From positions 124,001-188,000 of IMG/VR virus record IMGVR_UViG_3300008259_005066: DNA of 64,000 nt. One strand, written 5' to 3'. Under the pieces are notes generated by a model that worked only from the letters and a program-made list of their open reading frames with translations, was not told where the DNA came from and made no database searches. Origin of the DNA: a virus. The first letter of the stretch is position 1. Each line of letters opens with the position of its first letter. Shown piece after piece: positions 15,877 through 24,377 of the stretch. The translations under genes were made by a program, and so were the position numbers.

Positions 15877-17116
15877 TATCTATTTCCTTGACCAGCCACG
15901 GAAATGTTTTGCGCCAACTATTACCCCTACGACGATCTTTTTCATCAAGGAATAATTTGAGATCAGATTTACATTGTAGATCTGGTTGAGAATTTTCGAT
16001 TCGATCTCGTATTCCTTGCATATATTTGAGGGATGTCTGATCCTGTTCGGTATCTGTTGGCATGAGATCTAGTATGCGATCAAAATCTTCTTGGAAAATT
16101 CCTTTTCCAACTATATGAGGCATGAGATATCCAGGTTGTGGACTGATGGCAGAAAAATAATGTCCTACAGGATGCTGATTCCTCCACGATGATAGTTTTT
16201 CCAACAGTTGAGGCATGGTCTTGATAGTTAGCACTGATATAGTCTGATTGATATTAATGGTCAACCACTTGTGTGTCAATAGAGTTAGGAAATTTTTTTC
16301 CCATGATGCCAAATCAACTCCATATCGGACATATTCTTGTTCAGGTCCCCAGCAGTCGATGCTACAGGTTATGTCAATGCGCTTGAGATGTTTCTTTACC
16401 AGCAAAGAACGGAATATTTTCACAAATTTATCTAGTTTGTCTTGAGAAACCATTAGATTGGTCACTATACCTAATTCAAGATCGGAGTGTGGATTATTTT
16501 CAAAAAACTCTAACAATTTCTCAAACTCAGCCTGATAGAATGGTTCCCCTCCTAGCACATTGAACCTACGCAAGGATCCAGAATTTTTATCCATCCAGGA
16601 CCAAAATTTTTCCAACAGTGCTGGATAGTTTTGTGGGCGAGGTGCTGGCGTCAGTTTGATATGTCCAGCTATGAAGTCACCAAATTTGACATTTTCCTGA
16701 TGTAGTTTACTGCTCAATTCTGGCAAACAATAAAGGCAGGCCAGATTGCAAGTGTTGTTAAAAAAAACTTCCAATATTGTCGGAGATACTGTAATGGCTG
16801 TTGGATCATGGCCTAACTCCGGCGGAACCAGGTCAGGAATATTGAGATGCAACATCCTATCACTGAACCCGCCCGACTGTTCTATTTCTCTACAGTATCC
16901 ACAACTTTCTTTGGGCCATTGGCCGTCCAACATTGCGATACGCTCTTGTTTTTTTTTCTCGGTGTTATGGAAATCGTCAAAATTTTCTACAGTCAAAGGA
17001 CTCCAACCTGTGCGATGACAACTGGCTGTAGTTTCATCGTGTAGATACAGGGTAGACCAATTCCATTTTAATTGACAAGCAGTGGCAGTTTTGATTGGGA
17101 AATATTTCGCAGACAT
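15866..17116 (-). CDS. Radical SAM protein, phage type (second copy)
   Basis: 416 aa. The cluster-binding CX3CX2C is at 123, 127 and 130 (CNLACLYC), with NVLGGEPFY as the SAM-binding GGE motif. CGYC at 72-75 mirrors the GCHRC pair of the paralogue at 1310-2482, and both have a reduced-similarity C-terminal third. ATG 17116 overlaps the previous stop (TGATG). It sits between uvsX and uvsY, so it is expressed with recombination genes, but nothing in the sequence shows a role in recombination. Possible substrates are peptides or nucleotides. Confidence 0.85.
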   Translation of the reverse strand: MSAKYFPIKTATACQLKWNWSTLYLHDETTASCHRTGWSPLTVENFDDFHNTEKKKQERIAMLDGQWPKESCGYCREIEQSGGFSDRMLHLNIPDLVPPELGHDPTAITVSPTILEVFFNNTCNLACLYCLPELSSKLHQENVKFGDFIAGHIKLTPAPRPQNYPALLEKFWSWMDKNSGSLRRFNVLGGEPFYQAEFEKLLEFFENNPHSDLELGIVTNLMVSQDKLDKFVKIFRSLLVKKHLKRIDITCSIDCWGPEQEYVRYGVDLASWEKNFLTLLTHKWLTININQTISVLTIKTMPQLLEKLSSWRNQHPVGHYFSAISPQPGYLMPHIVGKGIFQEDFDRILDLMPTDTEQDQTSLKYMQGIRDRIENSQPDLQCKSDLKLFLDEKDRRRGNSWRKTFPWLVKEIDNVV

Positions 17117-17355
17117 CAATACTCGTCATCGTAATCGTCTTCTTCATCTTCCCCAAGATCTTCTTCTTCCTTGAGATATTCTGCCAAGGCACGTTTTACG
17201 TCGCCATCGCCCTTGAATGAATTTTTGATTTCTTCGGCGCTGACGTCGTTGTCAATCAATACCGTGACCAAGGTTTCTGCGGCTTCAGATCTGTCTACAG
17301 AGTTGACATAGCGTTTGACTTCGGTCCAAATTTCTGCGGCTAATTCTACTGACAT
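17116..17355 (-). CDS. Small acidic protein downstream of uvsX
   Basis: 79 aa. The N-terminal ~60 residues look helical (ELAAEIWTEVKRYV); the C-terminus is a strongly acidic tail with D/E-rich EEEDLGEDEEDDYDDEY. The tail resembles DNA mimics and gp32-type tails, so it may contact a basic protein such as UvsX, but this is inference. It lies 3 nt after uvsX and overlaps the radical SAM start (TGATG). Not recognised as a named family. Confidence 0.6.
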   Translation of the reverse strand: MSVELAAEIWTEVKRYVNSVDRSEAAETLVTVLIDNDVSAEEIKNSFKGDGDVKRALAEYLKEEEDLGEDEEDDYDDEY

Positions 17356-17358
17356 CAG

Positions 17359-18417
17359 TTATTCCTCCTGTTCTGATTCAGCAATACTTACCTCAGTCTT
17401 CTGATTTTGGAAATCTCGCATGACTTTGTCAAGGCAACCGTCTTCGTTGGATTCCCAGCCTTTGCGGAAGTATTTAATGATCTCTCCTTCGCTGGTCACA
17501 AACATGAGTTTGTTGCCATCTTTCTTTAACATACCTTTTTTCTCTGCCAAGTCGGTGAGTCCGGAATAAGGATTCATACCTGTTTCATAGGGGATCTTGA
17601 CCTGCACACCTTCGAATGGTTTGGCATAGCGTGTTTTCATCACTTTACAAGCAGATCGGATACCCATGACATCTGAAATTTTGTTGCCATCTTCATCTTC
17701 TTTGAGTTTGAGTTTGCGCATGGCAACCACAATACTAGAAGCATAGATAAAGCCTTGACCGCCGGAGATTTTATCATCAGGATCGAACATGTCTTGGCTG
17801 GCATAGGTATGATTGGTACACACCATGCCCACGTTGTAGTTACCAAACATGTTTACGCAGTTACGCACCAAAGCAGTAAGGCTCTTGGCTTTGCGACCTA
17901 GGTCACCTTTCATGTCACCGGCTTCAAACTGGTTCACGTCAGTGGGTGTGAGCAACATACCCACAGAGTCGATCACAAACATGACCTTGGGGCGTTCATC
18001 TGCAGGCAAGCCTTTGTAGTCAGCCATGAATGTTGAAATAGTTTTGGCCACATCATCGATCATGGCCATGCTCAGTTTTAACAGTTTCCGTTCATCTGTA
18101 TCCACCCCCAGGGCGTGCAACCATGCTTCGTCCAAGGCGTTCTCTGTGTCAATCAATACCACAAAAATACCTTGTTCCTGCGCATGCTTGACGATGTTGC
18201 CACTACAGATATAACTTTTGCCTGCACCAGACTCACCGGCGAACACAGTGACCTTGCCCAAGGGCACACCTTTGTTAAAGTCTCCAGAGATAAGATAATT
18301 CAAGGCGAAATTACCTGTAGAGATCCAGTCTGTTGGATCATTGAAACCGATACTCAATCCATCGATTGATTTTGTTATTTCCTTGCGGAATTTTGAAACG
18401 TCAAAGGGTTTACCCAT
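17359..18417 (-). CDS. uvsX: UvsX RecA-like recombinase
   Basis: 352 aa. The strand-exchange ATPase of T4-like phages. Walker A GESGAGKS is at residues 61-68; Walker B is VMFVIDSVGML; the catalytic Glu region lies in LIDTENALDE. A glycine-rich L2-like segment (KISGGQGFIYASS) follows. The length is slightly shorter than T4 UvsX (391 aa). It lies downstream of gene 32, separated by a hairpin, and upstream of uvsY. It works with gp32 and UvsY on ssDNA. Confidence 0.93.
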   Translation of the reverse strand: MGKPFDVSKFRKEITKSIDGLSIGFNDPTDWISTGNFALNYLISGDFNKGVPLGKVTVFAGESGAGKSYICSGNIVKHAQEQGIFVVLIDTENALDEAWLHALGVDTDERKLLKLSMAMIDDVAKTISTFMADYKGLPADERPKVMFVIDSVGMLLTPTDVNQFEAGDMKGDLGRKAKSLTALVRNCVNMFGNYNVGMVCTNHTYASQDMFDPDDKISGGQGFIYASSIVVAMRKLKLKEDEDGNKISDVMGIRSACKVMKTRYAKPFEGVQVKIPYETGMNPYSGLTDLAEKKGMLKKDGNKLMFVTSEGEIIKYFRKGWESNEDGCLDKVMRDFQNQKTEVSIAESEQEE

Positions 18418-18436
18418 ATTTCACCTGTCTAGAAGA

Positions 18437-18458
18437 ACACAGGGGCGAACCCCTGTGT
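18437..18458 (-). terminator. hairpin with TTCG loop between genes 32 and uvsX
   Basis: Minus strand ACACAGGGG-TTCG-CCCCTGTGT, a perfect 9-bp stem followed by TCTTCT instead of a clean T run. It could be a partial terminator or processing site that keeps gp32 in excess over UvsX. Confidence 0.6.
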
Positions 18459-18473
18459 GATTGCTCGTATATA

Positions 18474-19463
18474 TTACTGTTTGTTTTGACGTGCGCGGAT
18501 CATGGCCAAGATGTCTTGGGCATTTTGTGCACCTGGTTTGGCCTGCACCGGCGCTGTGGGCGTGGGTGCGTCATCGCCTTCGTCGAACGAGATGGCAGTA
18601 GAAACAGGTGCCGACTTCTCCACTGGTGCGGCTGATTCTACAACAGTTTCAGAGCCTGTGGAAGAACCTTGCGGAGCCGCTACACCAGCCGGACGGAAGT
18701 ATGCACCCCAACGGTCGGGATCGTAAGGTTTGCCGTCGACAGAAGCCTCAAACATTTCTTTCATAACTTTGAGTTCTGCTTCGCCGGGTTTCTTAGGAAG
18801 GAAGTCGGACAAATTGAACAAGCCATGAGCCTCGATCGCGGCCTGTTCTGCTTCTGTCAACGCACTCTCCTTACGAGCCCATTTGGAGGTTGAGTAGTCT
18901 GCGTAACCACCTTTGGATGTCTTGGTGATACGGAAATCCAGACCACGCATCAAGTCTGTTGGCAACTCTTCCAGTTCTGGATCCATGAGTGCGGACTTGA
19001 TTGTTTGGAAAATCTGAGGACCGATGATGAATCGGCGTATGGGATTTTCCGGTGTCTTGTCATCTGCCAGGGGATTTTCGCGGACGAATCCTTGCATGAT
19101 GTATGAACGCTTCTTCCAATACTTACGGCCCATGTCTTCAAGGGCTTTGTCTTTGAACCAGGTGCGCACTTCTGCCAAGATCGGGCAAGCATCGCCCCAC
19201 ATCTCTACGCAGGGAACCTGCACTTGGACCTGTTTGGAATCCATTTCCCCTTTGACGCCATTGAATGGCAGTTTGATCATCGCCCGTTCGACCCAGAAGA
19301 AAGTGTTCTTTGAGTCGCCGTCAGGAAGGAAACGAAGCGTTGCGCTCTGTCCTTCATCGATGTTCCAGTGGGGGTAAATTGCGTTGTCGCCGCCTTGTGA
19401 TTGTCCGCCTTTGTTCGACTCTGCGGCTTGTAGTCGAGCGCGGATTTCTGCTAATGATGCCAT
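18474..19463 (-). CDS. 32: gp32-like single-stranded DNA-binding protein
   Basis: 329 aa. It coats ssDNA in replication and recombination. The core is recognised from the CVEMWGDACPILAEVRTWF and MGRKYWKKRSYIMQGFV segments that typify the OB fold in aquatic T4-like phages. Only two cysteines (85 and 93) fall in the zinc-loop region, against His plus three Cys in T4, so zinc binding may be lost or different. The C-terminal ~80 residues are low-complexity linker with an acidic patch (DEGDDA), but the extreme end is basic (IRARQNKQ), unlike the acidic tip of T4 gp32. IRAR also occurs at residues 7-10. Confidence 0.85.
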   Translation of the reverse strand: MASLAEIRARLQAAESNKGGQSQGGDNAIYPHWNIDEGQSATLRFLPDGDSKNTFFWVERAMIKLPFNGVKGEMDSKQVQVQVPCVEMWGDACPILAEVRTWFKDKALEDMGRKYWKKRSYIMQGFVRENPLADDKTPENPIRRFIIGPQIFQTIKSALMDPELEELPTDLMRGLDFRITKTSKGGYADYSTSKWARKESALTEAEQAAIEAHGLFNLSDFLPKKPGEAELKVMKEMFEASVDGKPYDPDRWGAYFRPAGVAAPQGSSTGSETVVESAAPVEKSAPVSTAISFDEGDDAPTPTAPVQAKPGAQNAQDILAMIRARQNKQ

Positions 19464-19526
19464 AATAGAAATTGTCCTTTCAAGAAATTTTAAATTGCCT
19501 ATATATGCCTTGCATACACCCTACTG

Positions 19527-19560
19527 AGTGTAGCATAGATATTTAGCATGTCAATGTCAA
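19527..19560 (-). promoter_or_regulatory. 32: composite promoter region upstream of gene 32
   Basis: Two overlapping TTGACA hexamers (19560-19555 and 19554-19549) pair with weak -10s (TATGCT at 17 nt, TACACT at 16 nt). A late box CTAAATA lies at 19546-19540. The gene may thus be read early and late. The Shine-Dalgarno candidate is AAAGGA before ATG 19463. Confidence 0.5.
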
Positions 19561-19595
19561 AAGGCGATTTTTCTTTTGAACATTGATTTTGGCAT

Positions 19596-19602
19596 GTAAA
19601 TA
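19596..19602 (+). promoter_or_regulatory. late-promoter-like box GTAAATA, 7 nt before ATG 19610
   Basis: No Shine-Dalgarno site between box and ATG. Divergent from the gene 32 promoter. Confidence 0.55.
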
Positions 19603-19609
19603 TCGGCAT

Positions 19610-20170
19610 ATGACACAGTATAACACATCTACACAACAAGTCAAGATATATGATCAAGTCTGTCAATTGCAATCAGTGGCACCGAACTGTTGGCTTGTGG
19701 ATGAGTGTTTTTGCTCCGAAACATTGTCATGGATGCAGGACATTGTGATAAACGAACAAAATCAATTCGCAGTTTCACGACCCCATCGCAGACTGATGTT
19801 GCAACCGGGCCCGGATCATGCCCGATTACAACAGATAGGGTTGGATATCATACCTTCATTGAATCAGATCTCTGGATTGGATCTCAATCTCATGATAGTG
19901 AAATTTTGGCTAGACTTGCCGGGCTTTGCCTGCCAGACACATTCAGATTCACCAGACATCATAGTTACCTATCAAGTCTATGTTGACATTTGGTCTTCAA
20001 AACAGGATCCCTGTCACGGTATCGAATTCTTGCATGTGGATCCGCCATACAAGTTAGAGTTGGCCAATAACAAAGGTTATATCAATGTCAATACCGATCT
20101 CAAACCTCATAGGGTATTGCCTGGAATCGGCACACGTGCCAGCGTGACATTTCAATACAATTTGGTATAA
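19610..20170 (+). CDS. 2OG-Fe(II) oxygenase-like protein
   Basis: About 186 aa from ATG 19610; an in-frame start at 19583 lies upstream of the late box. A double-stranded beta-helix iron site is suggested by QTHSDSPDIIVTYQVYVD (HxD), then LKPHRVLPGIGTRASVTF (distal His followed by an Arg). It is a plus-strand island: divergent from gene 32 and overlapping the 3' end of the next minus gene by 19 bp. Substrate unknown. Confidence 0.55.
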   Translation: MTQYNTSTQQVKIYDQVCQLQSVAPNCWLVDECFCSETLSWMQDIVINEQNQFAVSRPHRRLMLQPGPDHARLQQIGLDIIPSLNQISGLDLNLMIVKFWLDLPGFACQTHSDSPDIIVTYQVYVDIWSSKQDPCHGIEFLHVDPPYKLELANNKGYINVNTDLKPHRVLPGIGTRASVTFQYNLV

Positions 20171-20715
20171 CTCAATACCAGCACTTCTCTCACTGTGTTG
20201 CCCGGCACGCAGGACAGCATGCCACAGAATCCACGAGGTTCATTGACATAGATGCTGGCTAGATTGGGTTCATAATTGACCACATCAACATCGTGTCTAG
20301 TGAGCCGGCGCATAGGCTGATAGTCTAGTTCGCTTTCCGCATTGACCTGGCTGTCATGACAGAAACAGAATGCCATACGGCAGTCGGATTCTTCGCCCAT
20401 GCCAATCTGCACCTGCACCAAGATGTCAGGATGTAGCCTGTGCATCATTATGGAACTGCCGGCTAGATCGATGCTGACATAGGCCACTTGCGGTGCCAGA
20501 GGCCGGCCGACCAGTTGGCTCACACGTTCAGTGTTGGCTTCTACTATCTGTTGTAATTCGGGAGTGTCTGACCATGGTGTGAGCAAACGGTCGTCATACT
20601 GCATGGAAAATGGCACGCGAGATCGTCTATATGCCAGTTTGATCGATCGCCATTGATCGGGTTCAAAGAAATCTTTGGCCGTCCACAGTTGCTGATTGAT
20701 CCGGACAGCGTTCAT
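20152..20715 (-). CDS. Degenerate 2OG-Fe(II) oxygenase-like protein
   Basis: 187 aa. HRLHPDILVQVQIGMG provides an HxD-like pair, and the end (GNTVREVLVLSY) parallels GIGTRASVTFQY in the convergent neighbour, but the expected distal His before it is not seen (SCVPGN). So it is either catalytically dead or a member of another jelly-roll family. It starts with an ATGA overlap on the stop of the 503-aa gene and is co-translated with it. The fold call is tentative. Confidence 0.4.
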   Translation of the reverse strand: MNAVRINQQLWTAKDFFEPDQWRSIKLAYRRSRVPFSMQYDDRLLTPWSDTPELQQIVEANTERVSQLVGRPLAPQVAYVSIDLAGSSIMMHRLHPDILVQVQIGMGEESDCRMAFCFCHDSQVNAESELDYQPMRRLTRHDVDVVNYEPNLASIYVNEPRGFCGMLSCVPGNTVREVLVLSYTKLY

Positions 20716-22223
20716 GACCGAGCTAGATTCAATAATCTATCTAGCCCTTGGCTTTCTTTGATGCCTATATATTCGGTTCGTTGACCAGCGGGTCTGATGC
20801 CCACTTCCATGCTGGGGTATTTGTTCTTGAGATTCTGTGCGTGTTTCCGGGCCTGCTCACGATTGCCATATTGATGTAGGCCGGATTCGATACCATCACG
20901 CCTGCGTATCACATCATAGGGTCCTTGAGCATCTGGTTCTGCAGAGATGTCGCCCATGGCCAATCTTTTTACCTGTCCTTCTTTGACTGCATCAAGGTCT
21001 ATGGCATCCATACCTGGTATGCCCAACTGTTCCAATCTTTTTTGCACACGAGGATCGTCCCACACATTGGCGTCAGGGTTGGTCATGGCCATGTCTTCCA
21101 AGATGTCAAACAGTTCGTCGTCGCCAATGATGTCATACAGTTGTTCTGTGGCATTGGAAGCATCAGGTCCCACGATGAGATCTTTGCTCATCAAGATCTG
21201 TAATTTTTTTACCTGCTCAGGAGTCTCTGGTATGGCCCAGGTGCCTTCCATCACACGGTCAGTCCATGATTCAAATTCGTCGGCTTCGGGGAGATCCTGT
21301 TCTTGCAGTCGTGCCAGCACAGGCAAGGCCTGTTCTACTCTAGGATCCAAAGTCTGTTTCACGAACAATTCGCGTATGGTCTCCACTGCTTCGTCTATCT
21401 CTGTGATCTCAGCAGGATCAAAACTGTCACGTTCTTCGTGATAGCCTCTGCGACCTATCATCTTCTTGGCCTTGGCTTTGAGATCAGCGTAGTGGCGTAT
21501 GGCAGCTTCTACCATGTGCGCGGCTTCACCGGTATAGTCACGATGCCGTGCCGCACGCACGAAGTTGCTGAGCGTTTTCATCTCATCCACGATCTCTGTG
21601 ATGTGGATGCCAAAGGCATCGTAGGGTGTGCCACCTTCGGCCACGTGTCGTGCCAGCATGCGACCATGTGTGAGGCTGCGGCTGGGCACACGGAAACGTT
21701 CACCTTCGGCATTCTCTACATAGAGGCTTTCGATATGGCGGAAACGTGCATCACCTTCACCCAAGGTTTTGTTGTGTTTGATCACAAGCCGTGCGCGATT
21801 GGGTTGATCTGAGTAGGAAATCTTGCGGTTGCCATAGTAGCCTTCAAACAGGCTTTCTTTGACGGCAGCCATGGTCTTCATGTTGTATTTGAGTCTGCTG
21901 AGATTTTTTACGTTAAACGTGAGCAGATTGCGTTTGGCGAACATGCGAACCAGATACAGGAAATCATACCAGTCGCCACGATCATTGCCTTCCATGGCTC
22001 GTGCCATGTTGTCTCCAAAATACATGTCCAGGTTGTTTTCACCGTCCAGGGCCACTACCACAGTGCCATAGTCCTTTTCAGGAGTGGCATAGTCAAAACT
22101 GATGATGTCTGCATCAGCAGGATCAGCGGCGGGTTTGCCTTGGCTGTCCAGGGCTTCGGGTTCAAAATCCTGCGCTACGAGCAGGTCATATAGTTGGCGT
22201 GCGGGTGTGTTTTTATCGCTCAT
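20712..22223 (-). CDS. Conserved phage hypothetical protein downstream of terminase
   Basis: 503 aa, no enzymatic motif recognised. Segments such as RMFAKRNLLTFNVKNLSRLKYNM and SLTHGRMLARHVAEGGTPYDAFGIHI recall long unnamed proteins in aquatic T4-like phages. It is charged, without membrane segments; a helical middle (~230-300) precedes an acidic, proline-containing part. The C-terminus ends in IKESQGLDRLLNLARS. A leaderless late promoter implies late expression, so a virion or assembly role is likely, but none is shown. Confidence 0.6.
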   Translation of the reverse strand: MSDKNTPARQLYDLLVAQDFEPEALDSQGKPAADPADADIISFDYATPEKDYGTVVVALDGENNLDMYFGDNMARAMEGNDRGDWYDFLYLVRMFAKRNLLTFNVKNLSRLKYNMKTMAAVKESLFEGYYGNRKISYSDQPNRARLVIKHNKTLGEGDARFRHIESLYVENAEGERFRVPSRSLTHGRMLARHVAEGGTPYDAFGIHITEIVDEMKTLSNFVRAARHRDYTGEAAHMVEAAIRHYADLKAKAKKMIGRRGYHEERDSFDPAEITEIDEAVETIRELFVKQTLDPRVEQALPVLARLQEQDLPEADEFESWTDRVMEGTWAIPETPEQVKKLQILMSKDLIVGPDASNATEQLYDIIGDDELFDILEDMAMTNPDANVWDDPRVQKRLEQLGIPGMDAIDLDAVKEGQVKRLAMGDISAEPDAQGPYDVIRRRDGIESGLHQYGNREQARKHAQNLKNKYPSMEVGIRPAGQRTEYIGIKESQGLDRLLNLARS

Positions 22224-22230
22224 GGTATTA

Positions 22231-22237
22231 TATTTAT
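22231..22237 (-). promoter_or_regulatory. late-promoter-like box ATAAATA, 7 nt before ATG 22223
   Basis: The first A of the box is the last base of the terminase TAA stop. No Shine-Dalgarno site. Confidence 0.55.
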
Positions 22238-23802
22238 TAGAACACGGCTATGAAGGGCATGGGTTCTATGATGGTATCCGAATGATCACGCAGTTGTGTG
22301 TCCAGTTCTTGATGATAACTCTGGAGCAGTTGCATCATGCGCACAGCCAACAGCGTGGCCATGACAAGATCATCGGTTTCGCCTACTTTGGCCGCGTAAC
22401 TGGCACCGTGCGCTATGAAGTTCTTGAGTTCAGTGATGAGGCTGGCAGAATTAATGCGCATCCTACCAGTTTCAATGAGATTTTTCAGTTTGGCGCAGGC
22501 CGCCAGTTTGGGCTTGTTGGTGGTGTTGAATCCTTTGCGATATCTGCGTCCGCCGCCACTGCTGGGATCGCTGAGGAAATAGCCCTGGATGTTTTCTTCG
22601 CCATATTCTGCTATGGATATCAAGGCAGCTTCGCCAATGGTATTGTTCTCCACTGTAAAATAGATGCTTTTGGAATCACGCAGTGTTTCATTAATGTGTT
22701 TGCACACATCGGCCAAGATGCGAACCTGGCTGGGAATGTCGGTCCGGTTGTGCCGCCATTCGGCTACCTGTTCTGTGGTGTTGGCATCAAACACCTGGAT
22801 GGCCGACGGGTCTCCCCCGGTGCCCAGGCTAGGGTCCAGGGCTACTACATAGATATGCTCTTTGTTTATGGGTTTGAACCAGCGCACCTGTCCAGTCTTG
22901 TAGATGGGTTCAGTGGCCACAAGATCGATCAGTTTAGTAGGAGCGATCAAGGTCTCGTCGTCGATGATGAATTCGCAGTCCATCTCTCGGCGGAAACGTT
23001 CTTCGCCCAGTATGGCTTTTTGCTGTGAAGCCCAGGCATCGTCACGGTCAGGATGTTCGCGCCAATATGCACGGAAAGCCCGGAAACCATTCTGCCCTAT
23101 TTCTGTGGGATTGCCGTAGTCATCTTCCAGTTTGTTGGCCAGTTTCCAGATCAGCGCAAACTGATCTTCGTCTGAATTGGGCGTGGACGTAACAATGGCT
23201 TTACCACCAGTTGACAGCGTGGGTGTGATGGAAGTCCAAAACTCTTTGGCTATGCCCGGGCGCACGAACGCAAACTCGTCGCAGTAGAGCAAGGTTATTG
23301 ACATACCACGACCGGTGTTTTCTGTTGTGGTCTGGCTGACGATACGTGATCCATTGTCAAATTCTATAGATCCTTTGTTGTAACTCACAACCCCTGCCCT
23401 GATATGATCTGGACAGGCTTCATAGGCATAACGAACACGTTGCATGATCTCCTGTGCGCCCAGATACTTGTGGGCGGCCACCAAGATGGTCGAATCCGGA
23501 ACGAACATGGCATACCACAGCAGATAGCCTGCTGCCGAAGTAGATTTGCCCGTTTGCCTAGGCATCATGGATATAGAGAATCTATAATTGTGATAGGTCT
23601 CGATCAAGCGTTCTTGGAATTCATAGGGCTGATACAGCATCTTACCATACAAGGGATGTTGTATGTAGAAAAAATGACTCATGAAGTAAGTAGGACCCGA
23701 TTCAGGATCCGCACATTTCACGAACTCATCGACCTGCTGTTCAGTGTAAGGCATCCTGCGATGCGGTTGCTTGATAAGGACGCCTTCGAGACTCTTGGAC
23801 AT
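22237..23802 (-). CDS. 17: Terminase large subunit gp17 (ATPase/nuclease)
   Basis: 521 aa. The DNA-packaging motor. Walker A-type MMPRQTGKS is at residues 79-87; Walker B with catalytic Glu is LLYCDEFAF (DE at 175-176); the coupling motif is IVTSTP. The C-terminal RNase H-like nuclease shows YVVALDPSLGTGGDPSA with a metal-binding Asp. T4 gp17 is 610 aa, so this is compact. ATG 23802 is preferred over a TTG at 23817; it lies 5 nt after GTAAGTA. It works with gp16 (31114-31596) and the portal, which is not in the window. Confidence 0.95.
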   Translation of the reverse strand: MSKSLEGVLIKQPHRRMPYTEQQVDEFVKCADPESGPTYFMSHFFYIQHPLYGKMLYQPYEFQERLIETYHNYRFSISMMPRQTGKSTSAAGYLLWYAMFVPDSTILVAAHKYLGAQEIMQRVRYAYEACPDHIRAGVVSYNKGSIEFDNGSRIVSQTTTENTGRGMSITLLYCDEFAFVRPGIAKEFWTSITPTLSTGGKAIVTSTPNSDEDQFALIWKLANKLEDDYGNPTEIGQNGFRAFRAYWREHPDRDDAWASQQKAILGEERFRREMDCEFIIDDETLIAPTKLIDLVATEPIYKTGQVRWFKPINKEHIYVVALDPSLGTGGDPSAIQVFDANTTEQVAEWRHNRTDIPSQVRILADVCKHINETLRDSKSIYFTVENNTIGEAALISIAEYGEENIQGYFLSDPSSGGGRRYRKGFNTTNKPKLAACAKLKNLIETGRMRINSASLITELKNFIAHGASYAAKVGETDDLVMATLLAVRMMQLLQSYHQELDTQLRDHSDTIIEPMPFIAVF

Positions 23803-23807
23803 ACTGT

Positions 23808-23814
23808 TACTTAC
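23808..23814 (-). promoter_or_regulatory. late-promoter-like box GTAAGTA, 5 nt before the terminase ATG
   Basis: The G-variant also seen before 2482 and 63951. Back to back with the HNH promoter. Confidence 0.45.
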
Positions 23815-23828
23815 CAAAATATACGCCG

Positions 23829-23835
23829 ATAAATA
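23829..23835 (+). promoter_or_regulatory. late-promoter-like box ATAAATA, 5 nt before the HNH ATG
   Basis: Lies in the 38-bp divergent gap between terminase and HNH genes. Predicted leaderless start. Confidence 0.6.
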
Positions 23836-23840
23836 TCATT

Positions 23841-24377
23841 ATGAGCGACACGTTAGTATTAGCACCAGACTATCAACCAGTAAACTACTTGCCGCTGTCA
23901 ACCATAGATTGGCAGACTGCTATCAAACTGTTCTTCTTGGACAAGATCCAAGTGCTAGAATGGTATGACGATTGGACTGTGCGCAGTGCCAAATTGGAAA
24001 TGCGTGTGCCTGCTGTGGCTGTCACAAAGAAAGGATTTGGTAAGAATGGTGGTATGCGTTTCAGCCGCCAGAATCTCTATCTGCGTGATCTGTTTACTTG
24101 CCAATATTGCAATGACACCTTGGGCGCAAGACATCTAACCATAGACCATGTGTTGCCCAGAGCACAAGGTGGCATCACTTCTTGGGAAAACTGCGTGACC
24201 TGTTGCAAGACCTGCAACTCCAACAAAGGCAACAAGGTGTGGAGGCCAAACAAAACTCCTTACAAGCCTAACTACTGGAAGTTGGTAGATTCAGTGAAGA
24301 GCACTTATCGAGGGGTGCGGCATCCTTCGTGGCATCTGTATCTGGGCCTCAAAGAAGAACAGATACGAACCTACTGA
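23841..24377 (+). CDS. HNH endonuclease
   Basis: 178 aa. Zinc pair CQYC (87, 90), catalytic IDHVLPRAQGG (D102, H103), ENC with Asn 117, then CKTCNSNKGN as the second Cys pair. This is the full HNH/McrA-type site. Free-standing HNH nucleases beside large terminase genes assist packaging in several phages (HK97-type), while others are homing endonucleases. Here it is divergent from gene 17 with its own late promoter, which favours a late role. The stop overlaps the convergent thermonuclease gene by 7 bp. Confidence 0.9.
   Translation: MSDTLVLAPDYQPVNYLPLSTIDWQTAIKLFFLDKIQVLEWYDDWTVRSAKLEMRVPAVAVTKKGFGKNGGMRFSRQNLYLRDLFTCQYCNDTLGARHLTIDHVLPRAQGGITSWENCVTCCKTCNSNKGNKVWRPNKTPYKPNYWKLVDSVKSTYRGVRHPSWHLYLGLKEEQIRTY

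Noticed and set aside
22102-23028. 308-codon plus-strand ORF antisense to the large terminase
   Set aside because: Overlaps clear gp17 motifs on the minus strand, no ribosome site and no recognisable motif.
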